From CAVUBL01 sp963837945 (lineage in GTDB: Bacteria > Acidobacteriota > Thermoanaerobaculia > Multivoradales > DATKCC01): DNA of 64,000 nucleotides. Every line of letters starts with the position of its first letter. Positions within the stretch are counted from its first letter, which is position 1. Location: NCBI GenBank assembly GCA_963837945.1, contig CAWIQD010000003.1, forward strand, positions 335,178 through 399,177, in the 5' to 3' direction. Positions 48,354-57,202 of this stretch are shown here, one piece after another. A program made the translations under genes and the position numbers. Below the pieces are notes generated by a model that was given only the letters and a program-made list of their open reading frames with translations, had not been told where the DNA came from and did not search any database.

Positions 48354-49378
48354 CCCGCGAGTCTCTCCCACTCCTCGTCGGAGGCGTCCAGCGCGATCGC
48401 CAGCCCGCCGTCGGCGCCGACGTAGACCGGGTCCTTGACCACCTTGACCCGGCCGCCCCCGATCTCCGCGAGCTCCTTCTGGAGGCTCGCGCCGAGGCCC
48501 TGGATCAGGGCCGTCCCGCCGGAGAGGATCACGTTGTTGCGCACCCGCTCCTGGTAGTCCGGGTCGACCCGGGAGAGCAGGTCGACCATGGTCTCGATGA
48601 GCGGCGGCAGGAGCGCCTCGCAGGCGGCGCGCATCGGCTCCGTGATGTCGAGCTCGGTCGGCTTGCCGTCCACCGGCGCGGTCACCGTGACCTTCTGCTT
48701 GGGCTCGCCGACGAAGCTCGAGCGCTCCTTCCATTCGCGCACCATGTGGATCGTGAAGTCGGCGTCCGGGTAGGCCTCCCGGATCTGGTTCGCGAGCTGC
48801 TGGTCGACCCAGTCGCCGGCGGTGGTCAGGGTGCGCTGATCCTCGTCGGTGGGGATCCGCCCGCGCATGACGCAGAAGTCCGCGGTGCCGGCGCCGATGT
48901 CGATGATCATCGAGTGGAGCAGCGAGTCGAGGCCGTAGGCGACCGCGAACGGCTCGGAGACGATCAACAGGTTGTCGACCAGCGGCCCGACCGCCTCGCG
49001 CAGGCTCTGCTTGTTCACCCGCAGGGCCTTGGCGGGGACCCCGACGACCGCCCGTACCGAGCCGCCGCCGTTGCCCTTCTCCGCCCCGGCGAGGCGCAGC
49101 AGGTGGCGGAGAAGCTCGCCCACCGCCGCCTCGTCACGGCTCGAGCCCTTCTTGATCAGGCCCTCCTCGAGCGGCCGGTAGAGATCGAGCATCGGCCGGT
49201 TCTCGAGCGCCTCGTCGCCCACCAGGACGCCCTTCTTGAGCACCTTCCTGGCGACCATGTCCGCCGGCCAGCCGACGTAGCTCTGGACCACGTGGCGTTG
49301 CTCGTTGGACCCGGCGATCGAGCTGCGGGACGTCCCCAGGTCGATCCCCACGTGGAGGATCGGTTTGCTTTCGGTCAT
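48350..49378 (-). CDS. MamK-like bacterial actin
   Basis: 342 aa actin/Hsp70-fold ATPase without a DnaK substrate domain. Phosphate-1 loop VGIDLGTSRSSIAGS (about 10-24), phosphate-2 IIDIGAGTADFCVMRG (near 162) and adenosine motif NNVILSGGTALIQGL. The sequence between (YVGWPADMVARKVLKKGVLV, GDEALENRPMLDL; EWKERSSFVGEP; DITEPMRAACEALLPPLIET) closely follows magnetosome MamK as I remember it, more than MreB or ParM. It likely forms cytoplasmic filaments. No other magnetosome genes are seen, so the role is open. The amidase gene lies 4 nt upstream. Its stop is formed by repeat copy 2. Confidence 0.8.
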   Translation of the reverse strand: MTESKPILHVGIDLGTSRSSIAGSNEQRHVVQSYVGWPADMVARKVLKKGVLVGDEALENRPMLDLYRPLEEGLIKKGSSRDEAAVGELLRHLLRLAGAEKGNGGGSVRAVVGVPAKALRVNKQSLREAVGPLVDNLLIVSEPFAVAYGLDSLLHSMIIDIGAGTADFCVMRGRIPTDEDQRTLTTAGDWVDQQLANQIREAYPDADFTIHMVREWKERSSFVGEPKQKVTVTAPVDGKPTELDITEPMRAACEALLPPLIETMVDLLSRVDPDYQERVRNNVILSGGTALIQGLGASLQKELAEIGGGRVKVVKDPVYVGADGGLAIALDASDEEWERLAG

Positions 49379-49382
49379 CGGT

Positions 49383-50504
49383 TCAACTCCCCTCTTGGAA
49401 CGCTTGCTGCGGTTGCGAGGCTCCGGTCCGTCCCCCGGCCGCGTGGCCGACCGACTCGGCGTACGAGGCGATGCCGGCGGCGAGGGAATCGGCGATGTAA
49501 TCCCGGTACAGTGGTCGTTCCAGCATCGAAGCCTCGGCGGCGCTGGAGAGCGCGGCGACCTCGGCCAGGATGGCGGGCATCTCGGTGTCGACCAGGACGA
49601 TGAAGGGCGCGGTCTTGACCCCGCGATTGCGCAGCTCGGGGTTCACCCGCTTGAGCGAGGTGTACAGGGAAGCGTGGATCGCGCGCGCCAGACCCAGCGA
49701 CTTGTCCTGGCGCACGCCGGCGTAGATCCGGTCGAGGATCTCCCGCAGCTCCGCCAGGGTGTGCCCCGACTCGACGTTCTCGTCCGCCGCCAGCCGGGTG
49801 ACGAAAGGATCGTCGGTCGGGCCGAGGTAGTAGGTCTCGATGCCGCTCTCGCGCGATCCCTCGAGCCAGTTCACGTGGATCGACACGAAGATGTCGGCCC
49901 GTTCGCGGTTGGCGAAGTCCGCGCGCTCCTGGAGGGTCACGGACTCGTCGTCGTCGCGGGTCATGAGCACCTGGAAGGAGTAGCGCTCGAGGCTCTTCTT
50001 GACCCGGCGCGCGATGTCGAGCGTGAGCTCCTTCTCCTCGAGGCCGCCCGGAGTGGCGGTCCCCGAGTTCTCCCCGCCGTGCCCCGGGTCGAGGACGATG
50101 CGGTGCACCGCCAGGGGAAAGACCGACGCGTCGATGGGGCCGGCCGGAAGCTCCGCCGGCAGCGCCGCGCTCATCGTTCGGCCCGCCGCGGGCGCTCCGG
50201 AGGCAGGAGCGGGCGCCGGCCGGTCCGCGGCCGGCGCGCTGGCCACCGGGACGGCCACGGAGGCCGGAGCCGGACTCGCCACCGGACGGGCGGTGCCGTT
50301 CGGAAAGACGGCGCCGGAGAGCACCAGCGACGAGGCGACCAGCGCGGCCGGCGCTCCGATCAGGGCCGCCAGGCGCAAGCTCCTCCCCAGGGCCCGGCGT
50401 CGGCGCCGGACCGGCCGCGGGCGGTCGCCGTTGCGCAGCTGGACGTTCTCCGCGACCAGCTCGCTGAGCAACCGCCGCTTGATCCTCCGTTGCTCGCGCC
50501 CCAT
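49383..50504 (-). CDS. N-acetylmuramoyl-L-alanine amidase, membrane-anchored
   Basis: 373 aa. A basic cytoplasmic N-terminus (RPRPVRRRRRALGRSLR), one membrane helix (LAALIGAPAALVASSLVLSG), a long Pro/Ala linker, then an Amidase_3 domain from about 130. Zinc ligands are seen in VLDPGHGGENSG (His) and VSIHVNWLEG (His), with Glu in the LEEKELTLDIARRV helix. It cleaves the peptide stem from peptidoglycan. It forms a tight pair with the MamK-like actin, which may position it. Whether it needs an activator (EnvC-type) is unknown. Confidence 0.9.
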   Translation of the reverse strand: MGREQRRIKRRLLSELVAENVQLRNGDRPRPVRRRRRALGRSLRLAALIGAPAALVASSLVLSGAVFPNGTARPVASPAPASVAVPVASAPAADRPAPAPASGAPAAGRTMSAALPAELPAGPIDASVFPLAVHRIVLDPGHGGENSGTATPGGLEEKELTLDIARRVKKSLERYSFQVLMTRDDDESVTLQERADFANRERADIFVSIHVNWLEGSRESGIETYYLGPTDDPFVTRLAADENVESGHTLAELREILDRIYAGVRQDKSLGLARAIHASLYTSLKRVNPELRNRGVKTAPFIVLVDTEMPAILAEVAALSSAAEASMLERPLYRDYIADSLAAGIASYAESVGHAAGGRTGASQPQQAFQEGS

Positions 50505-50747
50505 ATCAGTCGCTCATTGCTATTCGAGCATACACCGCCACTTGCGCCCGCGGAAGTCTCCGTTGCCGGCCCTACCCGGGCCGTGCTGCGCTGCGACGGG
50601 ACCAGACATTGTACTCCTCTGGGGCCCCACGTGACCGATCGCGCCTTCGAGATCGAGCCCGACGTCCGCCACGCCTGGACCGCGGCCGGGGCGCTCGACT
50701 CCGACCGGAGCGATCTCCACCGCTGCTCGCGTCCGCGGCCGACCGGT
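50505..50747. other. Intergenic region without a recognised gene
   Basis: 243 nt between the amidase start and the TPR-like stop. Minus-strand TACAAT (50608-50613) and TATGCT (50527-50532) are possible -10 boxes for the amidase. On the plus strand a GTG at 50631 opens a frame (TDRAFEIEPDVRHAWTAAG) that looks protein-like but runs antisense through the next gene; it may be a remnant. Confidence 0.4.
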
Positions 50748-51680
50748 TCAATCCTCGTCGCGCAGCTCTTCCTCGAGCCGGCGGTAGAGCTCCTCCCACC
50801 CCTCGGTCATCGCCCGGTCGCCGACCTCGCCCATCCGGCCCTGGAGCGAGTCGAGGAGGCGCCGGGCCTCGGCCCGCTTGCCCTGGCGCAGCAGGGCGTT
50901 GGCCGCGAAGATCAGGACCACCACGCCGGGCTCGCTGTCCGGCATCAGGGCCGCCGCCCGCAAGAAGCGCTCCTCGGCCTCGGCGTAGCGCTCGGCCTCG
51001 TAGCTGCGCAGCCCGAGCCACTCCTGGGCGTGGAAGCGCAGACGGACGGCCATGGTGGGCGAGTCCTCTCCCGGCGCCGCCCCGGGGACCACCCGCTCCC
51101 CCTCCGGGATCTCCGCGATCAGGCGCAGGACGCTCTCCATGATCCCGCGCGCCGTCTCCGTCGCCTCCGGCGCCTCGGCCACCCGGTGGAGGGCCCGGGC
51201 GACCTTGTAGCGCAGAGCCGCGCGGGCCAGGGCACCGAACTCGTCCCGGCGCTCGCCCAACCGGTCATGCTCCAGGGCGTAGAGCGCCGCGGCCTCCGCC
51301 GGCCGGCCGCGCGGCTCGTACACCGTCTCGGGCAGGCGCAACGGATGGGCGGCGATCCGTGCGCGCTCGGCGGGCTCGAGCCGGAAGGCCGCGAGCTCCT
51401 CGGCCGCCTCGACCCGGAGGCGCCCATGACAGCGGGTACGGTGCTCCCGGCCGACGTCGAGGAGCCGGGCGTCCGCCGCCGGGCGCAACCGGGCGAGCAG
51501 GGCGCCGGCGAGCTCCCGGGCGTCGCCGAAATCGACCAGTGCCCGCCAGTAGAGGTCCTCGAGCTCGGGATCCTCGCTCCGTTTCCCCGCCAGCCGGCGG
51601 GTCAGCGCCGCGAGCGTCGCTCGTGGGTCGGCGCGAAGGCGTTGCTTCCAGTCGCTCACGATGGTGGTCTCCGGGTGCAT
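50748..51680 (-). CDS. TPR-like helical protein beside the protease pair
   Basis: 310 aa from ATG 51680, which has GAGGAGAG 6 nt upstream (a GTG at 51743 would add 21 residues). No signal peptide. It is helical, with a TPR-like pair near the C-terminus (AEERFLRAAALMPDSEPGVV, then ANALLRQGKRAEARRLLDSL). Repeats like these usually bind proteins. It is divergent from the C25-like/caspase operon 230 nt away, so it may act with it. No specific function can be assigned. Confidence 0.7.
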   Translation of the reverse strand: MHPETTIVSDWKQRLRADPRATLAALTRRLAGKRSEDPELEDLYWRALVDFGDARELAGALLARLRPAADARLLDVGREHRTRCHGRLRVEAAEELAAFRLEPAERARIAAHPLRLPETVYEPRGRPAEAAALYALEHDRLGERRDEFGALARAALRYKVARALHRVAEAPEATETARGIMESVLRLIAEIPEGERVVPGAAPGEDSPTMAVRLRFHAQEWLGLRSYEAERYAEAEERFLRAAALMPDSEPGVVVLIFAANALLRQGKRAEARRLLDSLQGRMGEVGDRAMTEGWEELYRRLEEELRDED

Positions 51681-51909
51681 GGCCGGCTCTCCTCGGGGCT
51701 CGGGTGATGCGTTTCCGTTCGGGGCACGCGGACGCTCCTCCACCCTGTTCAGACCCCGTTGGTAGGGAAGGGGTGATCCCGACTGGGAGGAATGACGGAC
51801 CGCCGCGGGAGATTTCTGGCTCCGCGCTCAACCAAGTCCGTCCGGTCCGGGTCTCTTGGGATCGTCCGGGCGCCGTCACCGTCGCTCCCGGAGACCGAGA
51901 GGAGAGCTC

Positions 51910-53438
51910 ATGGACCACTGGACCCGTTCCTTCCCCACCCCGGCCCGAGGCGACGAAGACAACGGCTCGGCCGCGCGGCACCTCGACGACGCCGGCTTCG
52001 AGCCGCAGACCTTCGCGCCGCTCGAAGCCCACCGGCAGGCCGCTCCGGCCGTCCGCCGGTCCGGCGACGACCTCCTGGTGCTCAACGGCATCGACGGCAC
52101 GACCGGGGGCTACTGGACGCCGCCGCTCCGCGCCGGCGACCTCGGGCGGCGGCTCGCCGGCCGGCCCTTCGGCCGGGACGTCGTGGCGCCGCGCCCCCTC
52201 CACGACGAGATCGATCCCACCGACCTCGCTTCGAGCGGTTGGGGCATCCTCCTGCCCCCCGGGACCGACCCCGCGGTGCGCGAGGCGCTCGCGCCCCTGA
52301 TCGACCATCGTCGGCGCCAGGCCGGCGAGCGCTTCCGGCTGTTCGACGAGCGAGCGGCTACGCGCCCTCCCAGGACAAGGCGACCTTTCTCGCCCGCCAG
52401 GGTCTGGGCCCCGGCGAGACCGATCCCGACCGGGTGCCCCACTACCTCCTGCTGGTCGGCGATCCGGACGTCGTGCCGTTCGGCTTCCAGCACCAGCTCG
52501 ACGTCCCCTACGCGGTCGGCCGCCTGAGCTTCGACACGGCCGAGGAGTACGCCCGCTACGCCGAGAGCGTGGTGGCGGCCGAGGCGCCGGAAGCCCCGCC
52601 GGCGCGCCGGGTCGTCCTCGTCGCCACCCGCAACTCCGGCGACAGCGCAACGGCGCTGAGCGCCGAGCACCTGGTGGGCCCGCTCGCCGCGGAGCTCGAG
52701 AGCCGGGCGGCGCCGCGGGGCTGGCGGATCGACACCCTCCTCGGGCCCGGAGCGACCAAGGCCCGCGCCACCGAGGCGCTCGGCGCCGCCGGCTCCGGGC
52801 TCTTCTTCTCCGCCAGCCACGGCATGGCCTATCCGGCCGGCGATCCCCGGCAGAAACCGCTCCAGGGCGCCCTGCTGTGCCAGGACTGGCCCGGCCCCGG
52901 GAGCCCGGTCCTCGAGGACCACGTGCTCGGAGCCCCCGACCTCGGCGACGACGCCCGCCTCGCCGGCAAGATCGCCTTCCTCTTCGCCTGTTACGGCGCC
53001 GGCACGCCGGAGCGGGACAACTTCGCCGAGCGCGCGCCGGGGACGCCGCCGCGGGTCCTCGCCCCCCGGCCGTTCGTGGCCGGCCTGCCGCGCCGGCTCC
53101 TCGCGCATCCGAAGGGCGGTGCCCTGGCGGTGGTGGCGCACGTCGACCGGGCGTGGACGTTCTCGTTCTTCTGGCCCGGCCTGGGCCGCCAGCTCGGCGT
53201 GTTCCGCGAGGCGTTCCTCCGGCTGCTCGACGGCCAGCCCCTCGGCTGGGCGCTCGAGGCCTTCGGGCGGCGCTGCGCCGAGCTCTCGAACGACCTCGCC
53301 GAGATCGAGGACCGGCGCGTACACGGCGGCGAGCCGGATGGAGATCTGCTGGTCGGCCTGTGGACCGCCCGCAACGACGCCCGCAACTACGCCGTGCTCG
53401 GAGATCCGGCGGTCCGGCTGCCGGGGACCGCACGATGA
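51910..53438 (+). CDS. Clan CD cysteine peptidase, C25 (gingipain)-like, one frameshift
   Basis: The reconstructed product is about 509 aa, no signal peptide. The first 150 residues are in one frame; the rest continues in another after 52341-52356, where one base is missing (span 3n-1). The His-Cys dyad is clear: LFFSASHGMAYPAGD (His near 303) and IAFLFACYGAGTPERDNFAE (Cys near 360). An Asp/Glu-lined VGDPDVVPFGFQHQLDVPYA lies before it. This pattern fits C25-like peptidases of bacterial programmed-death or regulatory loci. Cytoplasmic location is inferred. The stop overlaps the caspase start (ATGA), so both are made together. Confidence 0.8.
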
Positions 53439-55005
53439 GCGAGCCCGGCGGCCCCGGCGGCCCCCCGGACCGGCCGCCGCTGCGGGCGCTCCTGGTCGGG
53501 GTCGATCGCTACCCGACGTTCCAGAGCCTCGCCGGCTGCGTGGCCGACGTGCACGAGCTCGAGGCCTTCCTCACGACCCGGCCGGGCGCGCCGCGAACGG
53601 TCGTGCGCAAGCTCCTGGCTCCAATCGACCCGATCGACCCGATCGACCCGTCCGATCCAGGCGGCCGGCGCCCCCAGCCGCGGGAACCTGGAGCGCGAGC
53701 TCGAGCGCCTGATCGGGCAGACCGGACCGGGCGAGGCCGTCCTGCATCCACTACTCCGGCCACGGCACGCGCCTGCCCACGGCGTGGCCGGAGCTCAAGG
53801 GCCCCGGTGCCCTCGACGAGGCCCTGGTGCTGCCCGAAGCCGACCGGCCGGAGGTCCGATACCTGCGCGACCTCGAGATGGCCCGCCTGCTCGAGCGCCT
53901 GAGGGAGCGAGGAGCCGCCGTCACCCTGGTCCTCGACTGCTGCCACTCGGGCGGGGCCACCCGCGGCACGGTCCGCGACGGGGTCCGCGGCGCCCGGGTG
54001 CGCGGCGTCCTGGCGCCCGGGGAATCGGACGCGGAGAGGCGCGCGGCGCCGGCCGGCGAGCTCGCCGCGACCTGGCGCCGGCTCGAGGGCGCGCGGCGCT
54101 TTCGCGACTTCCGGCCCGGCGGCCTCTGGGCGGGACGGGACCACGTCTTCCTCGCCGCCTGCCGCTCGACGGAGCGCGCGCTCGAGTACCCGTTCGGCGG
54201 CGGCCGCTCCCGCGGCGTGCTCTCGTACTTCCTGCTCGAGGCCCTGCGCGACGAGCCGATCGACGCCCTCAGCTACCGGCGGCTCTACGAGCGGCTCCTC
54301 GAGCGCATCCACGGACGGTTCCCCGAGCAGACACCCTGGCTCGACGGGGTGGCCGACCGCCTCTTCCTCGGGCTCGCCAGGGCGCCGGCCGAGCCGAGCC
54401 GACCGGGCCCTCCGGGACCGCCGGGCCTCCTCCGGCTCGAGGCGTTCGACCCCGCATCCGATCCTCGGGCAAGCTTCGCGTGCGTCCTCGCCCTGGAGAA
54501 CCGGGACCCCGGCTCGCGCCTCCGGGGTGCGCTCCAGCTCGCCGTCGGCCGACTACCGCGGGACGCCTCGCCGAACGGTCCCCTCTTCGGCATACCGCTC
54601 GACGGGATCGACGAGCTCCGCACCGGAGAGTGGGCGGTCCTCGGCCTGCGCAACCGCTCGAGCGCCGAGCTCTGCCTGGCTCTCTTCGACCTCCGGCCCG
54701 ACGGGAGCGTGGCCCGGATTCTGCCCCCGAGCGGCTCCGGGCCGTTCCTCCACCTCGAGGCCTGGAGCGAGGAGCGGGTCGCTCTCGAAGCCTCGCTCCC
54801 CGCCGGCCTCGAGCACGGCCGAGATACCCTCAAGGCCTTCGCCACCCGCGAGCCGACGGACTTCCGAGGGCTCGAGCTCGGCCCGCTCGGCGGCCCGGAG
54901 GCGGCCCTGCCGCAGCGCGCGGCGACGGCCCTCGCGGCGGACGCGACCGCCGCCTGGCCGGACTGGACCTCGGCCTCGGTCGAGGTGCGGGTCCGGGCTC
55001 GCTGA
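53435..55005 (+). CDS. Caspase-like (metacaspase, C14) protease with DUF4384-like C-terminus, two frameshifts
   Basis: The reconstructed product is about 522 aa. The N-terminal p20-like domain reads RALLVGVDRYPTFQSLAGCV, then, after frame changes near 53650 and 53746, IHYSGHGTRLPTAWPELKGP (catalytic His near 108) and VTLVLDCCHSGGATRG (catalytic Cys near 169). The span is 3n+2, as expected for two inserted bases. Residues from about 330 form a beta-rich domain (GIPLDGIDELRTGEWAVLGL, SSAELCLALFDLRPDGSVAR) like DUF4384, often attached to bacterial caspases. A 9-bp tandem repeat (ATCGACCCG, three times, 53628-53650) marks the first break. Activation and substrates are unknown. Confidence 0.82.
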
Positions 55006-55064
55006 CCGGCCCGCGATCCGCTATCATTCGCGGCGGCCGGCGCCGGCGCTTCGTTCCCTTGCGG

Positions 55065-55088
55065 AGCGCGCCCGACGCCTGCTATCGT
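55065..55088 (+). promoter_or_regulatory. Possible promoter upstream of parE
   Basis: TATCGT at 55083-55088, identical to the TPR-gene -10 box, 15 nt before the ATG at 55104. A weak TTGCGG lies about 18 nt upstream. A second box, TATCAT, is at 55022-55027. Confidence 0.3.
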
Positions 55089-55103
55089 CGGTATCCAAGC
55101 GTA

Positions 55104-57032
55104 ATGCCTTCCTCTTCCTACGACGCCTCGGACCTCGAAGTCCTCAAGGGCCTGGAGCCGGTCCGCCGGCGGCCGGGCATGTACACCCAGACCGAGCGGC
55201 CCAACCACCTGCTCCTCGAGGTGGTGGACAACTCGGTCGACGAGGCGATCGCCGGCCACGCCCGCGAGATCGCCGTCGCCCTCCACGAGGACGGCTCCGC
55301 CTCGGTCGAGGACGACGGGCGCGGCATGCCGGTCGACCGGCACAAGGAGGAAGGGGTCAGCGGCGTCGAGGTGATCCTCACCCGGCTCCACGCGGGCGCC
55401 AAGTTCTCGAACAAGAACTACCGGTTCTCGGGCGGCCTCCACGGCGTCGGCGTCTCGGTCGTCAACGCGCTCTCCGAGCGCCTGGAGGTCGAGGTGCGGC
55501 GCGACGGCAAGCGCTACCGGATGACCTTTGCCGGAGGCGCCAGGACCTCCGAGCTCGAGGAGGTCGGCACCGTCGGGCAGCGCAACACCGGCACGCTGGT
55601 GCGCTTCTGGCCCGATCCCAAGTACTTCGACTCGGTCAAGGTGAGCGTGCCGCGCCTCCAGCACGCCCTGCGGGCCAAGGCGGTGCTGTGCCCCGGGCTC
55701 GCCGTGCGTCTCCGCGACGAGGTCCACCCGGAGAACGACCGGGAGTGGCGCTACGAGGAGGGCCTGGCCGACTACCTGGCCGACGAGCTCGCCGACACCC
55801 CGCGGATTCCGGCGGAGCCGTTGATCGGCCGGAACCAGTTCGAGGACCGGGAGCTCGAATGGGCGGTCGCCTGGCTGGGCGACGAAGACGAGGCGCCGGA
55901 AGGGCCGCCGGTCCAGGAGAGCTACGTCAACCTCATCCCGACCCCGCAGGGAGGCACCCACGTCAACGGCTTCCGGACCGGGCTGACCGACGCCATCCGC
56001 GAGTTCTGCGACTTCCACGACCTCCTGCCGCGCGGCATCCGGCTCGCCCCGGACGACGTCTGGGCGCGCTGCGCCTTCATCCTCTCGGTGCGCATCAAGG
56101 ACCCGCAGTTCTCCGGCCAGACCAAGGAGCGCCTGTCGAACCGGGACGCGGCGAGCTTCGTGGCCGGCGCGGTCAAGGACGGCTTCAGCCTGTGGCTCAA
56201 CCAGCACACCGCCGACGCCGAGCGCATCGCGCGCCTGGCGATCGACAGCGCCCAGGAACGGGCGCGGGCCTCGAAGCGGGTCAAGAGAAAGAAGGTGACC
56301 GCGGGCCCGGCCCTGCCCGGCAAGCTCGCCGACTGCACCAGCCAGGACCTCTCCCAGACCGAGCTCTTCCTGGTCGAGGGGGACTCGGCCGGCGGCTCGG
56401 CCAAGCAGGCGCGCGACCGGGAGTACCAGGCGATCCTGCCCCTGCGCGGCAAGATCCTGAACACCTGGGAGGTGGACTCGGCCGAGGTCCTGGGCTCGCA
56501 AGAGGTGCACGACGTGGCGGTGGCCCTGGGCGTCGACCCGGGCTCGGAGGACCTCTCGGGGCTGCGCTACGGCAAGCTCTGCATCCTCGCCGACGCCGAC
56601 TCCGACGGCGCCCACATCGCGAGCCTGCTCTGCGCCCTGTTCGTCCAGCACTTCCCGGCGCTGGTCCGCGACGGCCGGGTGTTCGTGGCCATGCCGCCGC
56701 TCTACCGGATCGACGTCGGCAAGGAGGTCCACTACGCCCTCGACGACGGCGAGCGCGAGCAGATCCTCGAGGCCCTGGGCGCCCAAGACGGCCGCGCCGC
56801 GAGCGGCACCCGGATCAACGTTCAGCGCTTCAAGGGCCTGGGCGAGATGAACCCCTCGCAGCTTCGGGAGACGACCATGGACCCCGACACCCGCCGGCTG
56901 GTCCAGCTGATCTTCGCGGACCGGCCCGAGGAGGCGCGCGCCGTCTTCGACATGCTGCTCTCGAAGAAGCGCGCCGCGGACCGCCGCCAGTGGCTCACCG
57001 ACAAGGGCAACCTGGCGCAGGTGGAGGCCTGA
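55104..57032 (+). CDS. parE: DNA topoisomerase IV subunit B (GyrB/ParE family)
   Basis: 642 aa, ParE length. GHKL ATPase: LLLEVVDNSVDEAIAGHARE, EDDGRGMPVD and SGGLHGVGVSVVNALSERLE. Toprim: ELFLVEGDSAGGSAKQARDR (about 421-440) and ILADADSDGAHIASLL. The pairing with a ParC-like gene and the short length suggest topoisomerase IV, which decatenates chromosomes, rather than gyrase. The last codon GCC is followed by TGA that belongs to repeat copy 3. Confidence 0.93.
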   Translation: MPSSSYDASDLEVLKGLEPVRRRPGMYTQTERPNHLLLEVVDNSVDEAIAGHAREIAVALHEDGSASVEDDGRGMPVDRHKEEGVSGVEVILTRLHAGAKFSNKNYRFSGGLHGVGVSVVNALSERLEVEVRRDGKRYRMTFAGGARTSELEEVGTVGQRNTGTLVRFWPDPKYFDSVKVSVPRLQHALRAKAVLCPGLAVRLRDEVHPENDREWRYEEGLADYLADELADTPRIPAEPLIGRNQFEDRELEWAVAWLGDEDEAPEGPPVQESYVNLIPTPQGGTHVNGFRTGLTDAIREFCDFHDLLPRGIRLAPDDVWARCAFILSVRIKDPQFSGQTKERLSNRDAASFVAGAVKDGFSLWLNQHTADAERIARLAIDSAQERARASKRVKRKKVTAGPALPGKLADCTSQDLSQTELFLVEGDSAGGSAKQARDREYQAILPLRGKILNTWEVDSAEVLGSQEVHDVAVALGVDPGSEDLSGLRYGKLCILADADSDGAHIASLLCALFVQHFPALVRDGRVFVAMPPLYRIDVGKEVHYALDDGEREQILEALGAQDGRAASGTRINVQRFKGLGEMNPSQLRETTMDPDTRRLVQLIFADRPEEARAVFDMLLSKKRAADRRQWLTDKGNLAQVEA

Positions 57033-57196
57033 GAGCTTGTGAATGAATCGCCGACCTGCTCCGGGCGCCCCCGAATCACCGCTCGCGGCGTTACGCCTAC
57101 TCGACGTAGGCCCCGCTACGCCTGCGTCGGCGCGCCTTGCGAGCGGCGCCCGGGAACGCCCTCGCGACGGCCGGAGATTCATTCACAAGCTCTGAG
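57029..57196 (-). repeat. Terminal-inverted-repeat element, copy 3 (168 bp, inverted)
   Basis: Reverse orientation to copies 1 and 2, about 98% identical to copy 2. It occupies the whole parE-parC gap: its one end makes the parE stop, and its other end (CTCTGAG) stops 6 nt before the parC ATG. It can fold into a long hairpin in the parE-parC message. Confidence 0.92.
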
Positions 57197-57202
57197 AGCA
57201 CC

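Noticed and set aside
48350..49378. Call of the actin-like gene as DnaK/Hsp70
   Set aside because: It has the actin-fold phosphate motifs but only 342 residues and no substrate-binding domain, and its internal motifs follow MamK.
50631..50760. Plus-strand frame TDRAFEIEPDVRHAWTAAG
   Set aside because: Protein-like for about 20 residues, but it then runs antisense through the TPR-like gene and has no recognisable domain. At most a remnant.
53628..53650. Short tandem repeat ATCGACCCG, considered as a CRISPR seed
   Set aside because: Three 9-bp units without spacers inside the caspase gene. No CRISPR array or cas gene was seen anywhere in the window.
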